Part shown: positions 17,157 to 27,765 of the stretch, piece after piece
Layout of the letters: each line of letters opens with the position of its first letter
How positions within the stretch are numbered: position 1 is the first letter of the stretch
NCBI RefSeq assembly: GCF_008369165.1
Contig: NZ_VOBA01000002.1
Coordinates: 434,001 to 498,000, forward strand
Length of the DNA: 64,000 bases
From: Dietzia sp. ANT_WB102
Lineage (GTDB): Bacteria; Actinomycetota; Actinomycetes; Mycobacteriales; Mycobacteriaceae
Direction: 5' to 3'
The notes under the pieces: model-generated
What the model was told of the DNA's origin: nothing
Databases searched by the model: none
What the model saw: only the letters and a program-made list of their open reading frames with translations
Translations under genes and position numbers: made by a program

Positions 17157-18709
17157 CCGAGATGACAGACACGACCCACACCCACAGCTCCACCGAGGCG
17201 GGATCCCGGTCGGGTCCCGACGTGCGTGAGTTGGCGGGCTTGCGTGTGCTGGTGCTCGGCGCGGGCGTGTCCGGCCCGGGCGCGGTACGCATCCTCGACG
17301 CGCTGGGAGCGGAGCCGGTCGTCGCCGACTCTCGCCCGGAGGCAATCTCCCGGTTGCGCGAGGCGTTGCCGGACGACGTCAAGTGTGCAGGCGTCGACCT
17401 CGACCGCGCAGCCGAACTCCTCGACGGGGCCGGCGGACCGGACCGTGTCGACCTGGTGATCACCAGCCCCGGCTGGCGGCCGGACTCGCCGCTGCTGCTG
17501 GCCGCCGCCGACGCCGGAGTGCCGGTGTGGGGTGACGTCGAACTGGCCTGGCGGGCCGACTCCGCCGAGTTGTTCGGCCCGCGTCGGACCTGGCTCGCGG
17601 TCACCGGCACCAACGGCAAGACCACCACCACCTCGATGCTCGAGGCCATCTGCATGGAGGCGGGAATGGCCGCGCGTGCCTGCGGGAACATCGGGTTACC
17701 CGTGACGGACGTGCTGCTGACCGAGCCGCGGGTCGACGTGCTCGCGGCCGAGCTGTCGAGCTTCCAGCTGCACTGGGCGCCGAGTTGCCGCCCGGACGTG
17801 GGAGTGGTGCTCAACGTCGCCGAGGACCACCTCGACTGGCACGGATCCATGCAGGCCTACGCCGACGCCAAGGCCCGCGTCCTGACCGGCCGGGTGGCCG
17901 TCGCCGGCGCCGAGGACGGGATCGCCGCGAGTCTGCTCGCGGCGGCACCGGCCGCGACCACGATCGGGGTGCGCCTCGGTGCACCCGGGCCGGGGGAGTG
18001 CGGCGTAGTCGACGGGGTGCTCACCGCGCGGATCGACCATGGTCACTACAGCGGAGACAACGGCGACGGCAATCCCAACGACGACGACAGCGAGGTCGCG
18101 CTGCTGCCCGCCGAGGACGTCCGCCCGACTGGCCCTGCGGGCGTCCTCGACGCACTCGCCGCTGCGGCTGTCGCACTGTCCGTGGGTGCGCGGCCCGAGC
18201 ACGTCGCCGCGGCCCTGCGTGGCTTCACTGTGGGCGCGCATCGCGCAGAGCCGGTCGACGTCGTCGGCGGGGTCACCTATGTGGACGACTCGAAGGCCAC
18301 CAACCCGCACGCCGCCCGGACCTCACTACTCGCCGGCGGAAAGATGGTGTGGATCGCCGGCGGCCTGCTCAAGGGCGCGGACGTGGAGCCTCTGGTCGTG
18401 GAGGTAGCGGACGTGCTTCGCGGCGTCGTCCTCATCGGCCGCGACCGGGGTCGGATCGCCGAGGCATTGGCCCGACACGCGCCGGCGGTGCCCGTCGTGG
18501 ACCTGGCCTCGGGAGACGATGGCGTTGTTGCGGGTCCCGACGAGCCGCAGCAGACGATGGACCGGGCGGTCGCCGAGGCCGCACGGATGGCCACCGGCGG
18601 CGACACCGTGTTGCTCGCCCCCGCGGCCGCGTCGATGGACATGTTCACCGACTACGGCCACCGCGGGCGAAGCTTCGTCCGCGCCGTGGGCCGCGTGGCC
18701 GGGAGGTAG
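17153..18709 (+). CDS. murD: UDP-MurNAc-L-Ala-D-Glu ligase MurD
   Basis: A 518-residue Mur ligase that adds D-Glu to UDP-MurNAc-L-Ala. It has an N-terminal Rossmann-like domain ([17 protein letters not shown]), the ATP loop GTNGKTT (152-158), [12 protein letters not shown], and [10 protein letters not shown] in the C-terminal domain. An Asn/Asp-rich insert, [19 protein letters not shown], occurs about residue 300 between the catalytic and C-terminal domains. It looks like a lineage-specific loop and makes the protein longer than usual. It overlaps mraY by 4 nt. Confidence 0.94.
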   Translation: MTEMTDTTHTHSSTEAGSRSGPDVRELAGLRVLVLGAGVSGPGAVRILDALGAEPVVADSRPEAISRLREALPDDVKCAGVDLDRAAELLDGAGGPDRVDLVITSPGWRPDSPLLLAAADAGVPVWGDVELAWRADSAELFGPRRTWLAVTGTNGKTTTTSMLEAICMEAGMAARACGNIGLPVTDVLLTEPRVDVLAAELSSFQLHWAPSCRPDVGVVLNVAEDHLDWHGSMQAYADAKARVLTGRVAVAGAEDGIAASLLAAAPAATTIGVRLGAPGPGECGVVDGVLTARIDHGHYSGDNGDGNPNDDDSEVALLPAEDVRPTGPAGVLDALAAAAVALSVGARPEHVAAALRGFTVGAHRAEPVDVVGGVTYVDDSKATNPHAARTSLLAGGKMVWIAGGLLKGADVEPLVVEVADVLRGVVLIGRDRGRIAEALARHAPAVPVVDLASGDDGVVAGPDEPQQTMDRAVAEAARMATGGDTVLLAPAAASMDMFTDYGHRGRSFVRAVGRVAGR

Positions 18710-18713
18710 GGCA

Positions 18714-20480
18714 ATGGCAACCCACGACAAGGCAGCGCAAGAAAAGACACGGCACGACAGGACACGGCACGACAGGACACGGCACGGACAAGCTCCGCAC
18801 GGACAAGCACAGTCCGACCGTACGGACGCCGACGCGCGCCCGGACCTGCTCGGGCGCATCGCCGCACCCCTGGCCGCCATCAGCCGCGCCCCCCTGACCT
18901 CGTACCACGTGGTCATGGTGGTCACGGCGCTGCTCACCGTGATCGGGCTGGGGATGGTGTTGTCCAGTTCCAACGTGCTCGCCTTCTCCGGCGGCGGCAC
19001 GCCGTTCGACATCTTCCTCCGCCAGGCACTCTTCGTCCTCATAGGCTGGATCGGCTTTGTCCTCGCCCTGCGGATGCGGATCGAATTGCTCCGCGCGGCG
19101 GCCTTCCCGATGCTCCTGTTGTCGATCGGGCTGCTCGTGGCAGTCCTGATCCCCGGCGTCGGATCCGAGATCAACGGCTCGCGCGGCTGGATCAACCTGG
19201 GCCTGTTCTCCATCCAGCCCGCGGAGATCGCCAAGTTCGCGTTTATCATCTGGGCGTCCTCGGTGGTCGCCAAGCGGATGCGGACGGGTTATTGGCTCGA
19301 CCTGCTCTTCCCGGCCGTCGTCGGTTACCTCGCCGTGGCGTTCCTCGTCGTCGTCGCCCCCGACCTCGGCATGGCCACTGCGGTGACCATCGCGTTCCTG
19401 TGCGTGCTCTGGTTCTCCGGCTACCCGACCCGGCACTTCGTGTGGGTGATCGCGGTCGGTGCCGTGGTGTTCGGCGTCCTCGCCGTGGCATTCGCCTACC
19501 GCTTCGAGCGGATCCGGACCTACGTCGACACCTTCCGGGGCGATTTCTCCAACCCCCAGGGCGCGGCGTACCAGTCGTACCAGGGCATGCTCTCGCTCGC
19601 AGACGGCGGGCTGTTCGGTGTGGGGCTGGGGCAATCGAGCGCCAAGTGGTTCTACCTGCCCGAGGCGACAAACGATTTCATCTTCGCGATCATCGGCGAA
19701 GAGCTGGGCTGGTTCGGTGCCGCGGTCGTGGTGTCGCTCTACCTCACGCTCGGCTGGGTCGGCATGCGCGTCGCGATGCGGTCGGTCGACCCGTTCCGTC
19801 GCCTGCTCGCCGGCACTATCTCCGCGACGATCGTCATCCAGGCCTTCATCAACATCGGCTACGTCGTGGGCCTGCTGCCGGTGACGGGCCTGCAACTGCC
19901 GTTGATCTCCAACGGCGGCACCTCGGCGGTCGTGACCCTGACCTCGCTGGGACTGCTCGCCAACTGCGCCCGGCACGAGCCGGAGGCGATCTCCGCGATC
20001 CTCAGCTCCCCGTCACGACGCAATCGCCGCTGGTTCTCGCTGCCCGACCCGCGTCCCTACACTCCGGAACGACCGGTCGCGGCGTCGGCCACGCCTGGGC
20101 GTTCCAGCGCCGGCACCAGACGGTACGGCGAACCGGTGATCCGGCAGCAGCCTCCCCGGACCGCCGGCCCCGCGGCGCGCGACCGGTCGGCGGGCACCCG
20201 AGGCGCAGCCCAGCCCGCCCCCGTTCCGCGCCCACCCCGGGGGACCCCGAGGCCGCCGGCCTACGAGACGATGCCTATCCCTGCGGACGCCGGACGAGAT
20301 CAACGACGGGGCGCGACCGCTATGACCGGGCGCACCGCCCGGCCCGTGCGCGGACGGGAGGCCGAGCGTCGCCAGCCGGGTCGTCCGGCCCCCGACCCCG
20401 GAACCCGACAGGTCCCCGGCACGAGGCAAGCCCCCAGCACCGGACGGCCCAGCTCGATCCACCGGGGGAGGGAGCGATGA
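18714..20480 (+). CDS. ftsW: Lipid II polymerase FtsW (SEDS family)
   Basis: A 588-residue SEDS glycosyltransferase that polymerises septal peptidoglycan with FtsI. It has ten hydrophobic segments, the [12 protein letters not shown] region, and the GEELGWFGA and [12 protein letters not shown] motifs. ATG 18714 is chosen because GGGAGG lies 7 nt upstream, just after the murD stop. The N-terminal 40 residues are hydrophilic and include an in-frame 15-bp tandem repeat encoding TRHDR twice. The C-terminus has a long Arg/Pro-rich tail (from about 440), a site where mycobacterial FtsW contacts FtsZ; the order and identity of contacts here are inferred. Confidence 0.94.
   Translation: MATHDKAAQEKTRHDRTRHDRTRHGQAPHGQAQSDRTDADARPDLLGRIAAPLAAISRAPLTSYHVVMVVTALLTVIGLGMVLSSSNVLAFSGGGTPFDIFLRQALFVLIGWIGFVLALRMRIELLRAAAFPMLLLSIGLLVAVLIPGVGSEINGSRGWINLGLFSIQPAEIAKFAFIIWASSVVAKRMRTGYWLDLLFPAVVGYLAVAFLVVVAPDLGMATAVTIAFLCVLWFSGYPTRHFVWVIAVGAVVFGVLAVAFAYRFERIRTYVDTFRGDFSNPQGAAYQSYQGMLSLADGGLFGVGLGQSSAKWFYLPEATNDFIFAIIGEELGWFGAAVVVSLYLTLGWVGMRVAMRSVDPFRRLLAGTISATIVIQAFINIGYVVGLLPVTGLQLPLISNGGTSAVVTLTSLGLLANCARHEPEAISAILSSPSRRNRRWFSLPDPRPYTPERPVAASATPGRSSAGTRRYGEPVIRQQPPRTAGPAARDRSAGTRGAAQPAPVPRPPRGTPRPPAYETMPIPADAGRDQRRGATAMTGRTARPVRGREAERRQPGRPAPDPGTRQVPGTRQAPSTGRPSSIHRGRER
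18752..18785 (+). repeat. 15-bp tandem repeat within the ftsW N-terminus
   Basis: The unit GGACACGGCACGACA is present about 2.3 times in tandem and encodes [13 protein letters not shown]. The exact edges are blurred by the flanking partial copies. Confidence 0.8.
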
Positions 20481-21622
20481 GCGCCGCACGGTCCGGCGGG
20501 CCCTCGGTTCTGGTGGTCGGTGGCGGCACCGCCGGCCACATCGAGCCGGCGCTCGCCGTCGGCGAGGCGGTCATCGCACTCGACCCCACAGCCCGGGTCA
20601 CCGCGGTGGGGACCCCACGCGGACTCGAAACCGAACTGGTCCCGCGCCGGGGTGTCCCTCTCGAACTGGTGGACCCAGTCCCGTTGCCGCGCAGCATCGG
20701 CGGCGACCTGTTCCGCTTGCCCACAAGGCTTATCAGGGCAGTGCGGGGAGCACGCGAGATGCTGCGGCGCACCGAGGCCGACGTCGTGGTGGGCTTCGGC
20801 GGCTACGCCTGCGTGCCCGTATATCTCGCTGCAGCGACCCCCCTCGGTCGTCGGGGCCCGAGCGGGCGTCGTCGGGTGCCGATCGTCGTGCACGAGGCCA
20901 ACGCCCGTGCCGGTATCGCTAACAAGCTCGGCGCCAGGTTCGCCGTGGCCACCCTCGCCGCCGTCTCCGGTTCCGGTCTCGATGCCCGTGTCGTGGGAAA
21001 TCCCGTCAAGCGCTCGGTGGCCGGACTCGACCGAACCGCACTGCGCGCCGAGGCACGCGCCACCTTCGGACTCGACCCCGACGCGCCCACTTTGCTCGTG
21101 GTGGGCGGGTCCCAGGGCGCGCGTTCGCTCAACACCGCGATGGCCGGCGTCGCCGAGGAGCTCTCCCGCGCAGGTGTCGGCGTCCTCCACGCGGTGGGGC
21201 CGAAGAACGTCGCCGACGCGCCCCGCGTGTCCGGCGACGGCGTCCCGTACGTGACCGTGCCCTACCTCGACCGGATGGACCTGGCGTACTCGGCGGCGGA
21301 CCTCATCCTGTGCAGGTCGGGGGCCATCACCGTCGCCGAGGTCTCCGCGGTGGGGCTGCCTGCGGTGTTCGTTCCGCTGCCACACGGCAATGGTGAACAG
21401 GCCCTCAATGCCCGCGACCTGGTCGCCGGTGGCGCCGCAGTGATCGTGGAGGACGACGCACTCACCTCTGACTACCTGCGCACCGAGATCCTGCCGCTCC
21501 TGCTGGACCGCGACCGTCTGGACTCCATGTCCACCGCCGCCGTTAGCGGCGGCTCCCGAGACGCGGCTGAGGTCGTGGCGCAGATCGCGCTCGATGCCGC
21601 CGCCGGAAAGGCCCCTCGTTGA
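20477..21622 (+). CDS. murG: Lipid II synthase MurG
   Basis: A 381-residue GT28 glycosyltransferase that adds GlcNAc to lipid I on the inner face of the membrane. It shows the glycine-rich GGGTAGH loop (15-21), [25 protein letters not shown], the second-domain [10 protein letters not shown] motif, and the [24 protein letters not shown] donor-site region. ATG 20477 overlaps the ftsW stop as ATGA, with GGGAGGGAG just upstream, which decides the start although the frame is open far upstream. The end overlaps murC by 4 nt (TTGA). Confidence 0.95.
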   Translation: MSAARSGGPSVLVVGGGTAGHIEPALAVGEAVIALDPTARVTAVGTPRGLETELVPRRGVPLELVDPVPLPRSIGGDLFRLPTRLIRAVRGAREMLRRTEADVVVGFGGYACVPVYLAAATPLGRRGPSGRRRVPIVVHEANARAGIANKLGARFAVATLAAVSGSGLDARVVGNPVKRSVAGLDRTALRAEARATFGLDPDAPTLLVVGGSQGARSLNTAMAGVAEELSRAGVGVLHAVGPKNVADAPRVSGDGVPYVTVPYLDRMDLAYSAADLILCRSGAITVAEVSAVGLPAVFVPLPHGNGEQALNARDLVAGGAAVIVEDDALTSDYLRTEILPLLLDRDRLDSMSTAAVSGGSRDAAEVVAQIALDAAAGKAPR

Positions 21623-23118
21623 CCGACCACATCACTCCGGACCTACGCACCACGGCATCCGCCGACGCCGTGCCCGCCACACTCACCCGTGTCCACATGA
21701 TCGGTATCGGAGGATCAGGCATGTCCGGCGTGGCCCGGATCCTGCTCGACCACGGGGTAGCGGTCTCGGGGAGCGACGCGCGCGACTCGTCTGATCTGCG
21801 TGCACTCGCCGACCGGGGCGCGATCGTGCGCGTGGGTCACCACGCGGATGCACTCGAGGCGCTCGGTGCACCCCCCGAAATCGTCGTCGTCTCCAAGGCG
21901 GCCATCCCCGCAGACAACCCGGAGCTGATCGCGGCGCGGACGGCGGGGATCCCCGTCGTCACGCGGTCGCAAGTGTTAGGGCACCTGGCACGGGCGGGCC
22001 GTTCCATCATGGTCTGCGGGACGCACGGCAAAACCTCGACGACGTCCATGCTCATCGCCGGCATGCTCGCCGCCGGATCTGATCCGTCGTTCGCGGTGGG
22101 CGGCACCGTTCTTCAGTTCGGTACCAACGCTCGCGGCGGTAATGACCCCGTGTTCGTCGCCGAGGCCGACGAGTCCGACGGCTCGCTCGTCCACTACGAA
22201 CCCGACGTGGTGATCCTCACTAACGCCGAGCCGGACCACCTCGACCACTTCGGCACCGCCGAGGCCTACTACGAGGTGTTCGACACTTTCCTCGCCCGCA
22301 TCCCCGCCACCGGTGCGCTGGTCGTGTGCTTGGACGACGACGGCGCCGCCGAGCGCGCCCGGCGAGCCGCAGCGGCCGGAGTGCGCGTGCTCGGCTACCG
22401 CACGTCGGACGGGCCGGCCACAGACCTTCCGGTGGCGGGCGAAATCGACGGGATCGTCGTCGATTCCGCGGGCACCCGTGCTCGCCTCACACTTGACGGC
22501 GCGCCCCGCGGAGAGCTCCACGTGGGCACCCCCGGCGAGCACATGGCGCTCAACGCCCTGGCGGCGCTGCTCGCCGCGCGGGAGGTCGGCGCAGCCGGGG
22601 GGATCGATCTGGCGAGATTCACCACCGACGGTTTCCTCGAGGGTCTTTCCGGGTTCGGGGGAGTGGGACGACGCTTCGAGCCGAGGGGCGAGGCCATCGT
22701 CCGGGGCGGGCGCGCGCGGGTCTACGACGACTACGCCCATCACCCGACCGAGGTCGCAGCTGTGCTCGGCGCGGCCCGAGAGATCGTCCGAGCGGACGGC
22801 GGCCGACTCGTGGCCGTCTTCCAACCCCACCTGTATTCGCGGACCCGCATATTCGCCGAGGAGTTCGGCCGGGCGCTCTCACTCGCCGACCGAGTTGTCG
22901 TGATCGACGTCTACGGTGCCCGCGAACAGCCCGAACCAGGGATCGACGGCGGAACCGTCGCGCAGCATGTGACGGTCCCCGTCCAGCACGTTGCAGACCT
23001 GGACGCCGCGCTCTCGGCAGTGCGTGAACTCCTCGAGCCACACGACGTGGTGTTCACGCTCGGAGCCGGGGACATCACCACACTCGGGCCTCGCATCGTC
23101 GCGGCCGAGGGCCTGTGA
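21619..23118 (+). CDS. murC: UDP-MurNAc-L-alanine ligase MurC
   Basis: A 499-residue Mur ligase that attaches L-Ala to UDP-MurNAc. It shows [18 protein letters not shown] (25-42), the ATP loop GTHGKTST (134-141), [18 protein letters not shown], and [10 protein letters not shown] in the C-terminal domain. The apparent start is a TTG that overlaps the murG stop as TTGA; no better in-frame start precedes the conserved VHMIGIGG segment. Translation therefore probably depends on coupling to murG. Confidence 0.93.
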   Translation: MTDHITPDLRTTASADAVPATLTRVHMIGIGGSGMSGVARILLDHGVAVSGSDARDSSDLRALADRGAIVRVGHHADALEALGAPPEIVVVSKAAIPADNPELIAARTAGIPVVTRSQVLGHLARAGRSIMVCGTHGKTSTTSMLIAGMLAAGSDPSFAVGGTVLQFGTNARGGNDPVFVAEADESDGSLVHYEPDVVILTNAEPDHLDHFGTAEAYYEVFDTFLARIPATGALVVCLDDDGAAERARRAAAAGVRVLGYRTSDGPATDLPVAGEIDGIVVDSAGTRARLTLDGAPRGELHVGTPGEHMALNALAALLAAREVGAAGGIDLARFTTDGFLEGLSGFGGVGRRFEPRGEAIVRGGRARVYDDYAHHPTEVAAVLGAAREIVRADGGRLVAVFQPHLYSRTRIFAEEFGRALSLADRVVVIDVYGAREQPEPGIDGGTVAQHVTVPVQHVADLDAALSAVRELLEPHDVVFTLGAGDITTLGPRIVAAEGL

Positions 23119-23131
23119 GGAGGTCCGTACG

Positions 23132-23971
23132 GTGACCGACGACCGCGGCGACCGTCCGGACGGCCCGGCGACGGGCGAGGATCCGGAGCTCACGTTCACT
23201 GACGATCCCGACCGCCGGCTCGCCGCCGCCACCGTCCGCAGTTCCGATGAGCGCGTCCGGCACTCCGACCCGGCAGTGCGTGCGCGCCTGCGGAGGCGTC
23301 GCCGTCGGACCAACCGCATCTACGCCGGCCTCGGGGTGGCGCTGGTGGTGCTGCTCATCGGCTACATCGGCCTGTATTTCCTGCCGGTGTTCGCTGTCCG
23401 TGAGGTCAGTGTGGAGGGCACCCGGACGATCCCGTCGGAGGTCGTGGTCGAGCGCGCCGCCGTCGCCCCCGGGACGCCGCTGCTCCAGGTGGACACCCAC
23501 GCTGTCGCGCGGCGCGTGGCCGGCCTCCCACGGGCCGACCGGGTGACGGTCAAGCGTGACTACCCCTCGGGGCTGCGGATCGAGATGATCGAGCGCACCG
23601 CCCTGGTGGTGGTGGAGGTCGACGGAGCCCAGCATCTCGTGGACGCCCAGGGCATCGACTTCGGTCCGGGTGAACCCCCGCCCGGCACCCCCCTGCTCAC
23701 GGTGGGCGAGGCGGCCGGAGCCGACCTGCCGTCGGTCGTTCGCGATCTGGCGACGGTGTTCGCGGAGGTCCGCGGGACGGCGGGTCAAGAGATCGGCGCG
23801 GTCGAGGTGGAGACCCCCGCGTCGATCACGCTGACGCTCGCCGACGGCCGGGTCGTGGAATGGGGCTCCGCGGGGCGCGATCACGAGAAGGCCGTCACCC
23901 TGCAGATGGTGCTGGAGCAGCCCGGACAGATCTGGAACGTGTCCAACCCTGCACTGCCGGCCTCGCGTTAG
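23132..23971 (+). CDS. ftsQ: Cell division protein FtsQ
   Basis: A 279-residue bitopic divisome protein with an acidic N-terminus, a run of arginines (52-59) just before the single transmembrane helix (about 63-84), a POTRA domain (FAVREVSVEGTRTIPSEVVVE, from about 88) and an FtsQ-type beta domain that ends RVVEWGSAGRDHEKAVTLQMVL. FtsQ recruits FtsL/FtsB to the septum. The GTG start is set by GAGGAGG 8 nt upstream, overlapping the murC stop. Confidence 0.92.
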   Translation: MTDDRGDRPDGPATGEDPELTFTDDPDRRLAAATVRSSDERVRHSDPAVRARLRRRRRRTNRIYAGLGVALVVLLIGYIGLYFLPVFAVREVSVEGTRTIPSEVVVERAAVAPGTPLLQVDTHAVARRVAGLPRADRVTVKRDYPSGLRIEMIERTALVVVEVDGAQHLVDAQGIDFGPGEPPPGTPLLTVGEAAGADLPSVVRDLATVFAEVRGTAGQEIGAVEVETPASITLTLADGRVVEWGSAGRDHEKAVTLQMVLEQPGQIWNVSNPALPASR

Positions 23972-24108
23972 ACAGCCCCCCGGGGTCCGGATCGGACGGC
24001 GGGGCGACACCGGTGGACACGACACGCCCGCGAGCCTCGTGGACGCGCGGCGCCGCTACCCCTACCGTGTGTGCAGACGGCGAAAACGGCCTCTGACCAG
24101 CAAGTTTA

Positions 24109-24125
24109 ACCCTCAACTTGAGGGT
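24109..24125. promoter_or_regulatory. Perfect palindrome in the ftsZ promoter region
   Basis: ACCCTCAA (24109-24116), one central C, then TTGAGGGT (24118-24125) form a perfect inverted repeat. It lies 8 bp upstream of a TAGGCT -10 hexamer, over the -35 region, which suits a repressor or activator site. The 233-bp ftsQ-ftsZ gap holds no gene I can support. Confidence 0.55.
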
Positions 24126-24132
24126 GAGACTT

Positions 24133-24138
24133 TAGGCT
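24133..24138 (+). promoter_or_regulatory. -10 element for ftsZ
   Basis: TAGGCT gives a predicted start near 24145 and a leader of about 60 nt. No clear -35 hexamer is present; the palindrome occupies that position. Confidence 0.5.
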
Positions 24139-24204
24139 CGCGGAACTTTCGTCCAGACAGCATGCAAACCGAGCACGACACCCCCATAGGAAGGCCGGGC
24201 CTCG

Positions 24205-25410
24205 ATGAGCTCACCGCACAACTACCTCGCAGTCATCAAGGTCGTCGGGATCGGCGGCGGCGGCGTCAACGCGGTCAACCGGATGATCGACGAGGGCCTC
24301 AAGGGCGTCGAGTTCATCGCCGTGAACACTGACGCGCAGGCGCTTCTCATGTCGGACGCCGACGTCAAGCTGGACGTTGGCCGTGAGCTCACCCGAGGGC
24401 TCGGTGCCGGCGCGGACCCGGAGGTCGGCCGCAAGGCCGCCGAGGACCACAAGGACGAGATCGAGGAAGTCCTCAAGGGTGCCGACATGGTCTTCGTCAC
24501 GGCCGGTGAGGGTGGTGGCACCGGTACCGGCGGCGCGCCCGTCGTCGCCGCGATCGCCCGCAAGCTCGGTGCCCTGACGGTCGGCGTGGTGACGCGCCCG
24601 TTCTCCTTCGAGGGCAAGCGCCGCGGCGGCCAGGCCGACAGCGGTATCGACCAGCTGCGCGAGGCCTGCGACACGCTCATCGTGATCCCTAACGACCGGC
24701 TGCTCCAGCTCGGCGACGCGGGCGTGTCCATGATGGAGGCCTTCAAGACCGCCGACGAGGTCCTGCTCAACGGCGTCCAGGGCATCACCGACCTCATCAC
24801 CACCCCGGGCGTGATCAACGTCGACTTCGCCGACGTCAAGGGCGTCATGTCCGGTGCGGGTAGTGCCCTCATGGGCATCGGATCTTCACGCGGGGAGGGC
24901 AGGGCCTACAAGGCCGCCGAGGCCGCCATCAACTCGCCACTGCTGGAGACCACGATGGAGGGTGCCAAGGGTGTCCTCATGTCCATCGCGGGCGGGAGCG
25001 ACCTGGGGCTGTTCGAGATCAACGAGGCCGCCACGCTCGTCCAGGAGGAGGCGCACCCCGACGCCAACATCATCTTCGGCACGGTCGTGGATGACTCGCT
25101 CGGCGACGAGGTCCGCGTGACCGTCATCGCCGCCGGGTTCGACGGCGGATCCCGTCCGGTCACGGCCGGCTCCGGCCAGCCGCGCCGCGGCCGTCATCAC
25201 CTCGACGACGACGAGTTGGTCCCCGGCGCCTCCGGCGATACCGGCGGCGCCTCGGAGCTCGGATCGACCCCCCTCGACGGCCGCCGTCGCGAGGAGTCGG
25301 CCTACTCCGGTCCCGCCACCTCGTCGGGAGACTCCTCCTCGACGTCGTCCTCGTCCCGCCGCCGCGACGAGGACGATGACATCGACGTGCCGCCGTTCAT
25401 GCGTCACTGA
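24205..25410 (+). CDS. ftsZ: Cell division GTPase FtsZ
   Basis: A 401-residue tubulin homologue that forms the Z-ring. The N-terminal GTPase domain has [14 protein letters not shown], the tubulin signature GGGTGTGG (103-110) and [10 protein letters not shown]-terminal domain and a Ser/Asp-rich spacer (from about 318) follow, ending in the conserved peptide [11 protein letters not shown] that binds partners such as SepF and FtsW. AGGAAGG precedes the ATG. It is likely transcribed both from its own promoter and by read-through from ftsQ. Confidence 0.97.
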   Translation: MSSPHNYLAVIKVVGIGGGGVNAVNRMIDEGLKGVEFIAVNTDAQALLMSDADVKLDVGRELTRGLGAGADPEVGRKAAEDHKDEIEEVLKGADMVFVTAGEGGGTGTGGAPVVAAIARKLGALTVGVVTRPFSFEGKRRGGQADSGIDQLREACDTLIVIPNDRLLQLGDAGVSMMEAFKTADEVLLNGVQGITDLITTPGVINVDFADVKGVMSGAGSALMGIGSSRGEGRAYKAAEAAINSPLLETTMEGAKGVLMSIAGGSDLGLFEINEAATLVQEEAHPDANIIFGTVVDDSLGDEVRVTVIAAGFDGGSRPVTAGSGQPRRGRHHLDDDELVPGASGDTGGASELGSTPLDGRRREESAYSGPATSSGDSSSTSSSSRRRDEDDDIDVPPFMRH

Positions 25411-25421
25411 CGCCCCGAACC

Positions 25422-26144
25422 ATGGCGTCAGAAGGCACGGGGCGCGTCCGCCGGGTGGTCACAGACCGCCGCGGTGGGGTGTCGACCGGAGATTTCGACT
25501 CGTTCAACCTCGGTGACCACGTCGGGGACGCCCCGGCGGCGGTGGCAGCCAACCGGGCCCGGCTCGCCCGCCGACTCGGCCTACCGGCCACGGATGTCGT
25601 GTGGATGGACCAGGTGCACGGCACCCGCATCGCCCGGGTGACCCGCGCGACAGGTGGCCCCGTCCCGGCCACCGACGGTCTGGTCACCGACCGGCCGAAC
25701 CTGGCGCTGGCGGTGCTCACCGCCGACTGCGTGCCGGTACTGGCCGCGGACTCCGAGGCCGGCGTGATCGGGGCCGTGCACGCGGGCCGGGTCGGAGCGG
25801 TCGGGGGAATCGTCCCCTCGCTCATCGGAGCCATGACCTCTTTGGGCGCGCGAGCGGACCGCATCACCGTGCTCTTCGGACCGGCCGCGGCGGGGGAGCA
25901 TTACGAGCTGCCCGCGGAACTGGCCGACGAGGTCGAGGCCGCCCTGCCCGGCAGTCTCACCCGGACTGTCGCGGGGACCACCGGGGTGGACCTGCGCAAA
26001 GGCCTCACCCGACAACTCGCCGGGCTCGGTGTCACGCGCGTCGACTCCGACCCGCGCTGCACGATCGCCGAAGAGTCCCTGTTCTCGTATCGTCGACAGG
26101 GCCGGACCGGGCGCCAGGCCAGTGTGATCTGGCGGCAGGAATAG
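25422..26144 (+). CDS. pgeF: Peptidoglycan editing factor / multicopper-oxidase-like PgeF (YfiH)
   Basis: A 240-residue protein of the PgeF/YfiH/laccase-domain family. Visible are the DSFNLGDHVGD region, WMDQVHGTRIARV, the metal-site motif LTADCVPVLAAD and GAVHAGRVGAVGGIV. Family members remove misincorporated residues from peptidoglycan precursors in E. coli, and some show purine nucleoside phosphorylase or phenol oxidase activity, so the assignment here is general. It starts 11 bp after ftsZ without a clear ribosome binding site, so translation is probably coupled. This position after ftsZ is conserved in actinobacteria. Confidence 0.88.
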   Translation: MASEGTGRVRRVVTDRRGGVSTGDFDSFNLGDHVGDAPAAVAANRARLARRLGLPATDVVWMDQVHGTRIARVTRATGGPVPATDGLVTDRPNLALAVLTADCVPVLAADSEAGVIGAVHAGRVGAVGGIVPSLIGAMTSLGARADRITVLFGPAAAGEHYELPAELADEVEAALPGSLTRTVAGTTGVDLRKGLTRQLAGLGVTRVDSDPRCTIAEESLFSYRRQGRTGRQASVIWRQE

Positions 26145-26190
26145 ACGGCACGACCGGCGGGCCCGCGTGGCCGGACACGAAGGAGGGGAC

Positions 26191-26919
26191 ATGACCGATC
26201 CCAGGGCGGAGGAACTCGCCACCCGACTGGCCGAGACCCGGCGGCGACTCGACGCGGCCCGGGCGGCCGCGGGACGGATCGACGAGGTCGACCTCGTCGT
26301 CGTCACCAAATTCCACCCCGTCGCCGACCTGGTCCGACTCGCCCGACTCGGCGTACACGACGTCGGCGAGAACCGCGTCCAGGAAGCCGCGTCCAAGGTA
26401 TCGGCCCTGGCCGCCGCCGACGCCGAGCTCTCCGCAGCTATCCGCTGGAACATGATCGGTCACATCCAGTCCAACAAAGCCGCCGCGGTGGCGGGGTGGG
26501 CCGACCGCGTTCACTCCGTTGACTCGATCAAGGTCGCCAACGGGCTCCAGAAGGGCCGCGCTCGCGCCGCCGACGAGCGGGAAGGCGTCACCCCGCTGCC
26601 CGTCCTGCTGCAGTTGAGTCTGGATGGTGACACCTCCCGCGGCGGCGTCGCTCCCGAGGGCCTGCCCGCCCTGGCCGATCACGTGGCGGGACTCGACCAC
26701 CTGGTCCTGGCCGGGCTCATGGTGATCCCCCCGCTCGAGGGTGAGGCACGCGCCCATTTCGCCGACGCTGCCGAGGTGGCGGCCACTTTGCGACGTGATC
26801 ACCCCCACGCAACTGAGTTCTCCGCCGGCATGTCTGGGGATTTGGAGGAGGCGATCGCCGCAGGTTCCACCTGCGTGCGTGTCGGAACGGCGATACTCGG
26901 CCCCCGACCAGTAGTTTGA
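26191..26919 (+). CDS. YggS-family PLP-binding protein (PLP homeostasis protein)
   Basis: A 242-residue single-domain PLP protein with the alanine-racemase-like barrel fold. The PLP lysine is in LVVVTKFHP (Lys40), followed by VGENRVQEAASK, WNMIGHIQSNKA, VHSVDS, and the C-terminal LSAGMS-type phosphate-binding segment (FSAGMSGDLEEAI). The family (YggS/PROSC/YlmE) buffers pyridoxal phosphate. ATG 26191 is set by AGGAGGGG directly upstream, in preference to an earlier in-frame ATG. It lies between pgeF and sepF as in mycobacteria. Confidence 0.9.
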   Translation: MTDPRAEELATRLAETRRRLDAARAAAGRIDEVDLVVVTKFHPVADLVRLARLGVHDVGENRVQEAASKVSALAAADAELSAAIRWNMIGHIQSNKAAAVAGWADRVHSVDSIKVANGLQKGRARAADEREGVTPLPVLLQLSLDGDTSRGGVAPEGLPALADHVAGLDHLVLAGLMVIPPLEGEARAHFADAAEVAATLRRDHPHATEFSAGMSGDLEEAIAAGSTCVRVGTAILGPRPVV

Positions 26920-26997
26920 GATCCAGCCTCGCGGGGGGACGTCTCCCGCGAAGAACACACGCCCGCGACGACCCCGTTATCAGGAAGGTCCCGGAAG

Positions 26998-27693
26998 ATG
27001 AGCGCAATCGCCCGGTTCAAGGAGTACTTCGGAATGGCGCCGGTCGCGGCGTATGACGACGAGTACCTCGACGACTACGACCGGCCCGTCCACCACGACA
27101 TGCGTGCCCCCCGCGGCATCCACGAAACGGACGACCTCGGCCCGATCGTCCGCGATCGCCGGGACGACTACGGCTACGCCGCCGACCGGTACATGGAGGA
27201 GCCCGCTCCCCGTGCCCGCGTCGGGGACATCGACCCGATCGACGATCGTGGCGCCGCGCCGCGTCGCGACGCCGTCGACGAGCCGGCTCCCCGGCCGCGT
27301 CGCTACCACGCCGCAGAGGCCGGGGCCCGCGCCACGCTGCGCGGGGTGCCCCCCACCCGGGGCGCTGTCGCGCTCGCGACCGAGGAAGAGTTTGTCGAGG
27401 ACGGGCTGGTGACCGTGCCCGAAACCGTGGTTGAACGGCCCCGCGGCTTCGGGGACGGCAAGAGCCTCGGTGAGCACTTCCGCGCCGGGCGCGCCGTCGT
27501 CCTGGACCTGTCGACGATGGCCTCCGGCGATGCGCGCCGCATGGTCGATTTCGCCGCCGGTCTCGTGTTCGGTCTCGACGGACGCATGGAGAAGGTCGCC
27601 GATCGCGAGCGCACCTTCCTCCTGCAACCGGCCGGGATGGACCTCACCGAGGCCGAGGTCCGCGACGCCGTCAACGGCGCCTTCCGGCGCTGA
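26998..27693 (+). CDS. sepF: Cell division protein SepF
   Basis: A 231-residue SepF. The N-terminal amphipathic membrane-targeting helix (MSAIARFKEYFGM) is followed by a long acidic, Arg-rich linker (about 18-125) and the conserved C-terminal domain (GKSLGEHFRAGRAVVLDLSTMASGDARRMVDFAAGLVFGLDG...FLLQP). SepF tethers FtsZ to the membrane and is the main Z-ring anchor in actinobacteria, which lack FtsA. The ribosome binding site is AGGAAGG upstream. Confidence 0.95.
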   Translation: MSAIARFKEYFGMAPVAAYDDEYLDDYDRPVHHDMRAPRGIHETDDLGPIVRDRRDDYGYAADRYMEEPAPRARVGDIDPIDDRGAAPRRDAVDEPAPRPRRYHAAEAGARATLRGVPPTRGAVALATEEEFVEDGLVTVPETVVERPRGFGDGKSLGEHFRAGRAVVLDLSTMASGDARRMVDFAAGLVFGLDGRMEKVADRERTFLLQPAGMDLTEAEVRDAVNGAFRR

Positions 27694-27752
27694 CGGCCAC
27701 CTCCTTGACCAGAACCGACAGGGCGTCCGTGACGTCGGACTGCGGTGGACCA

Positions 27753-27758
27753 GTAGGG
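27753..27758 (+). promoter_or_regulatory. -10 element for leaderless yggT gene
   Basis: TAGGGT ends 7 nt before GTG 27766, and no Shine-Dalgarno sequence is present, which predicts a leaderless mRNA. Confidence 0.55.
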
Positions 27759-27765
27759 TTGAGCC

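Noticed and set aside
19292-20476. Upstream extension of MurG by almost 400 codons
   Set aside because: The extension is out of frame with and fully inside ftsW; ATG 20477 has a strong ribosome binding site and the expected 4-nt overlap.
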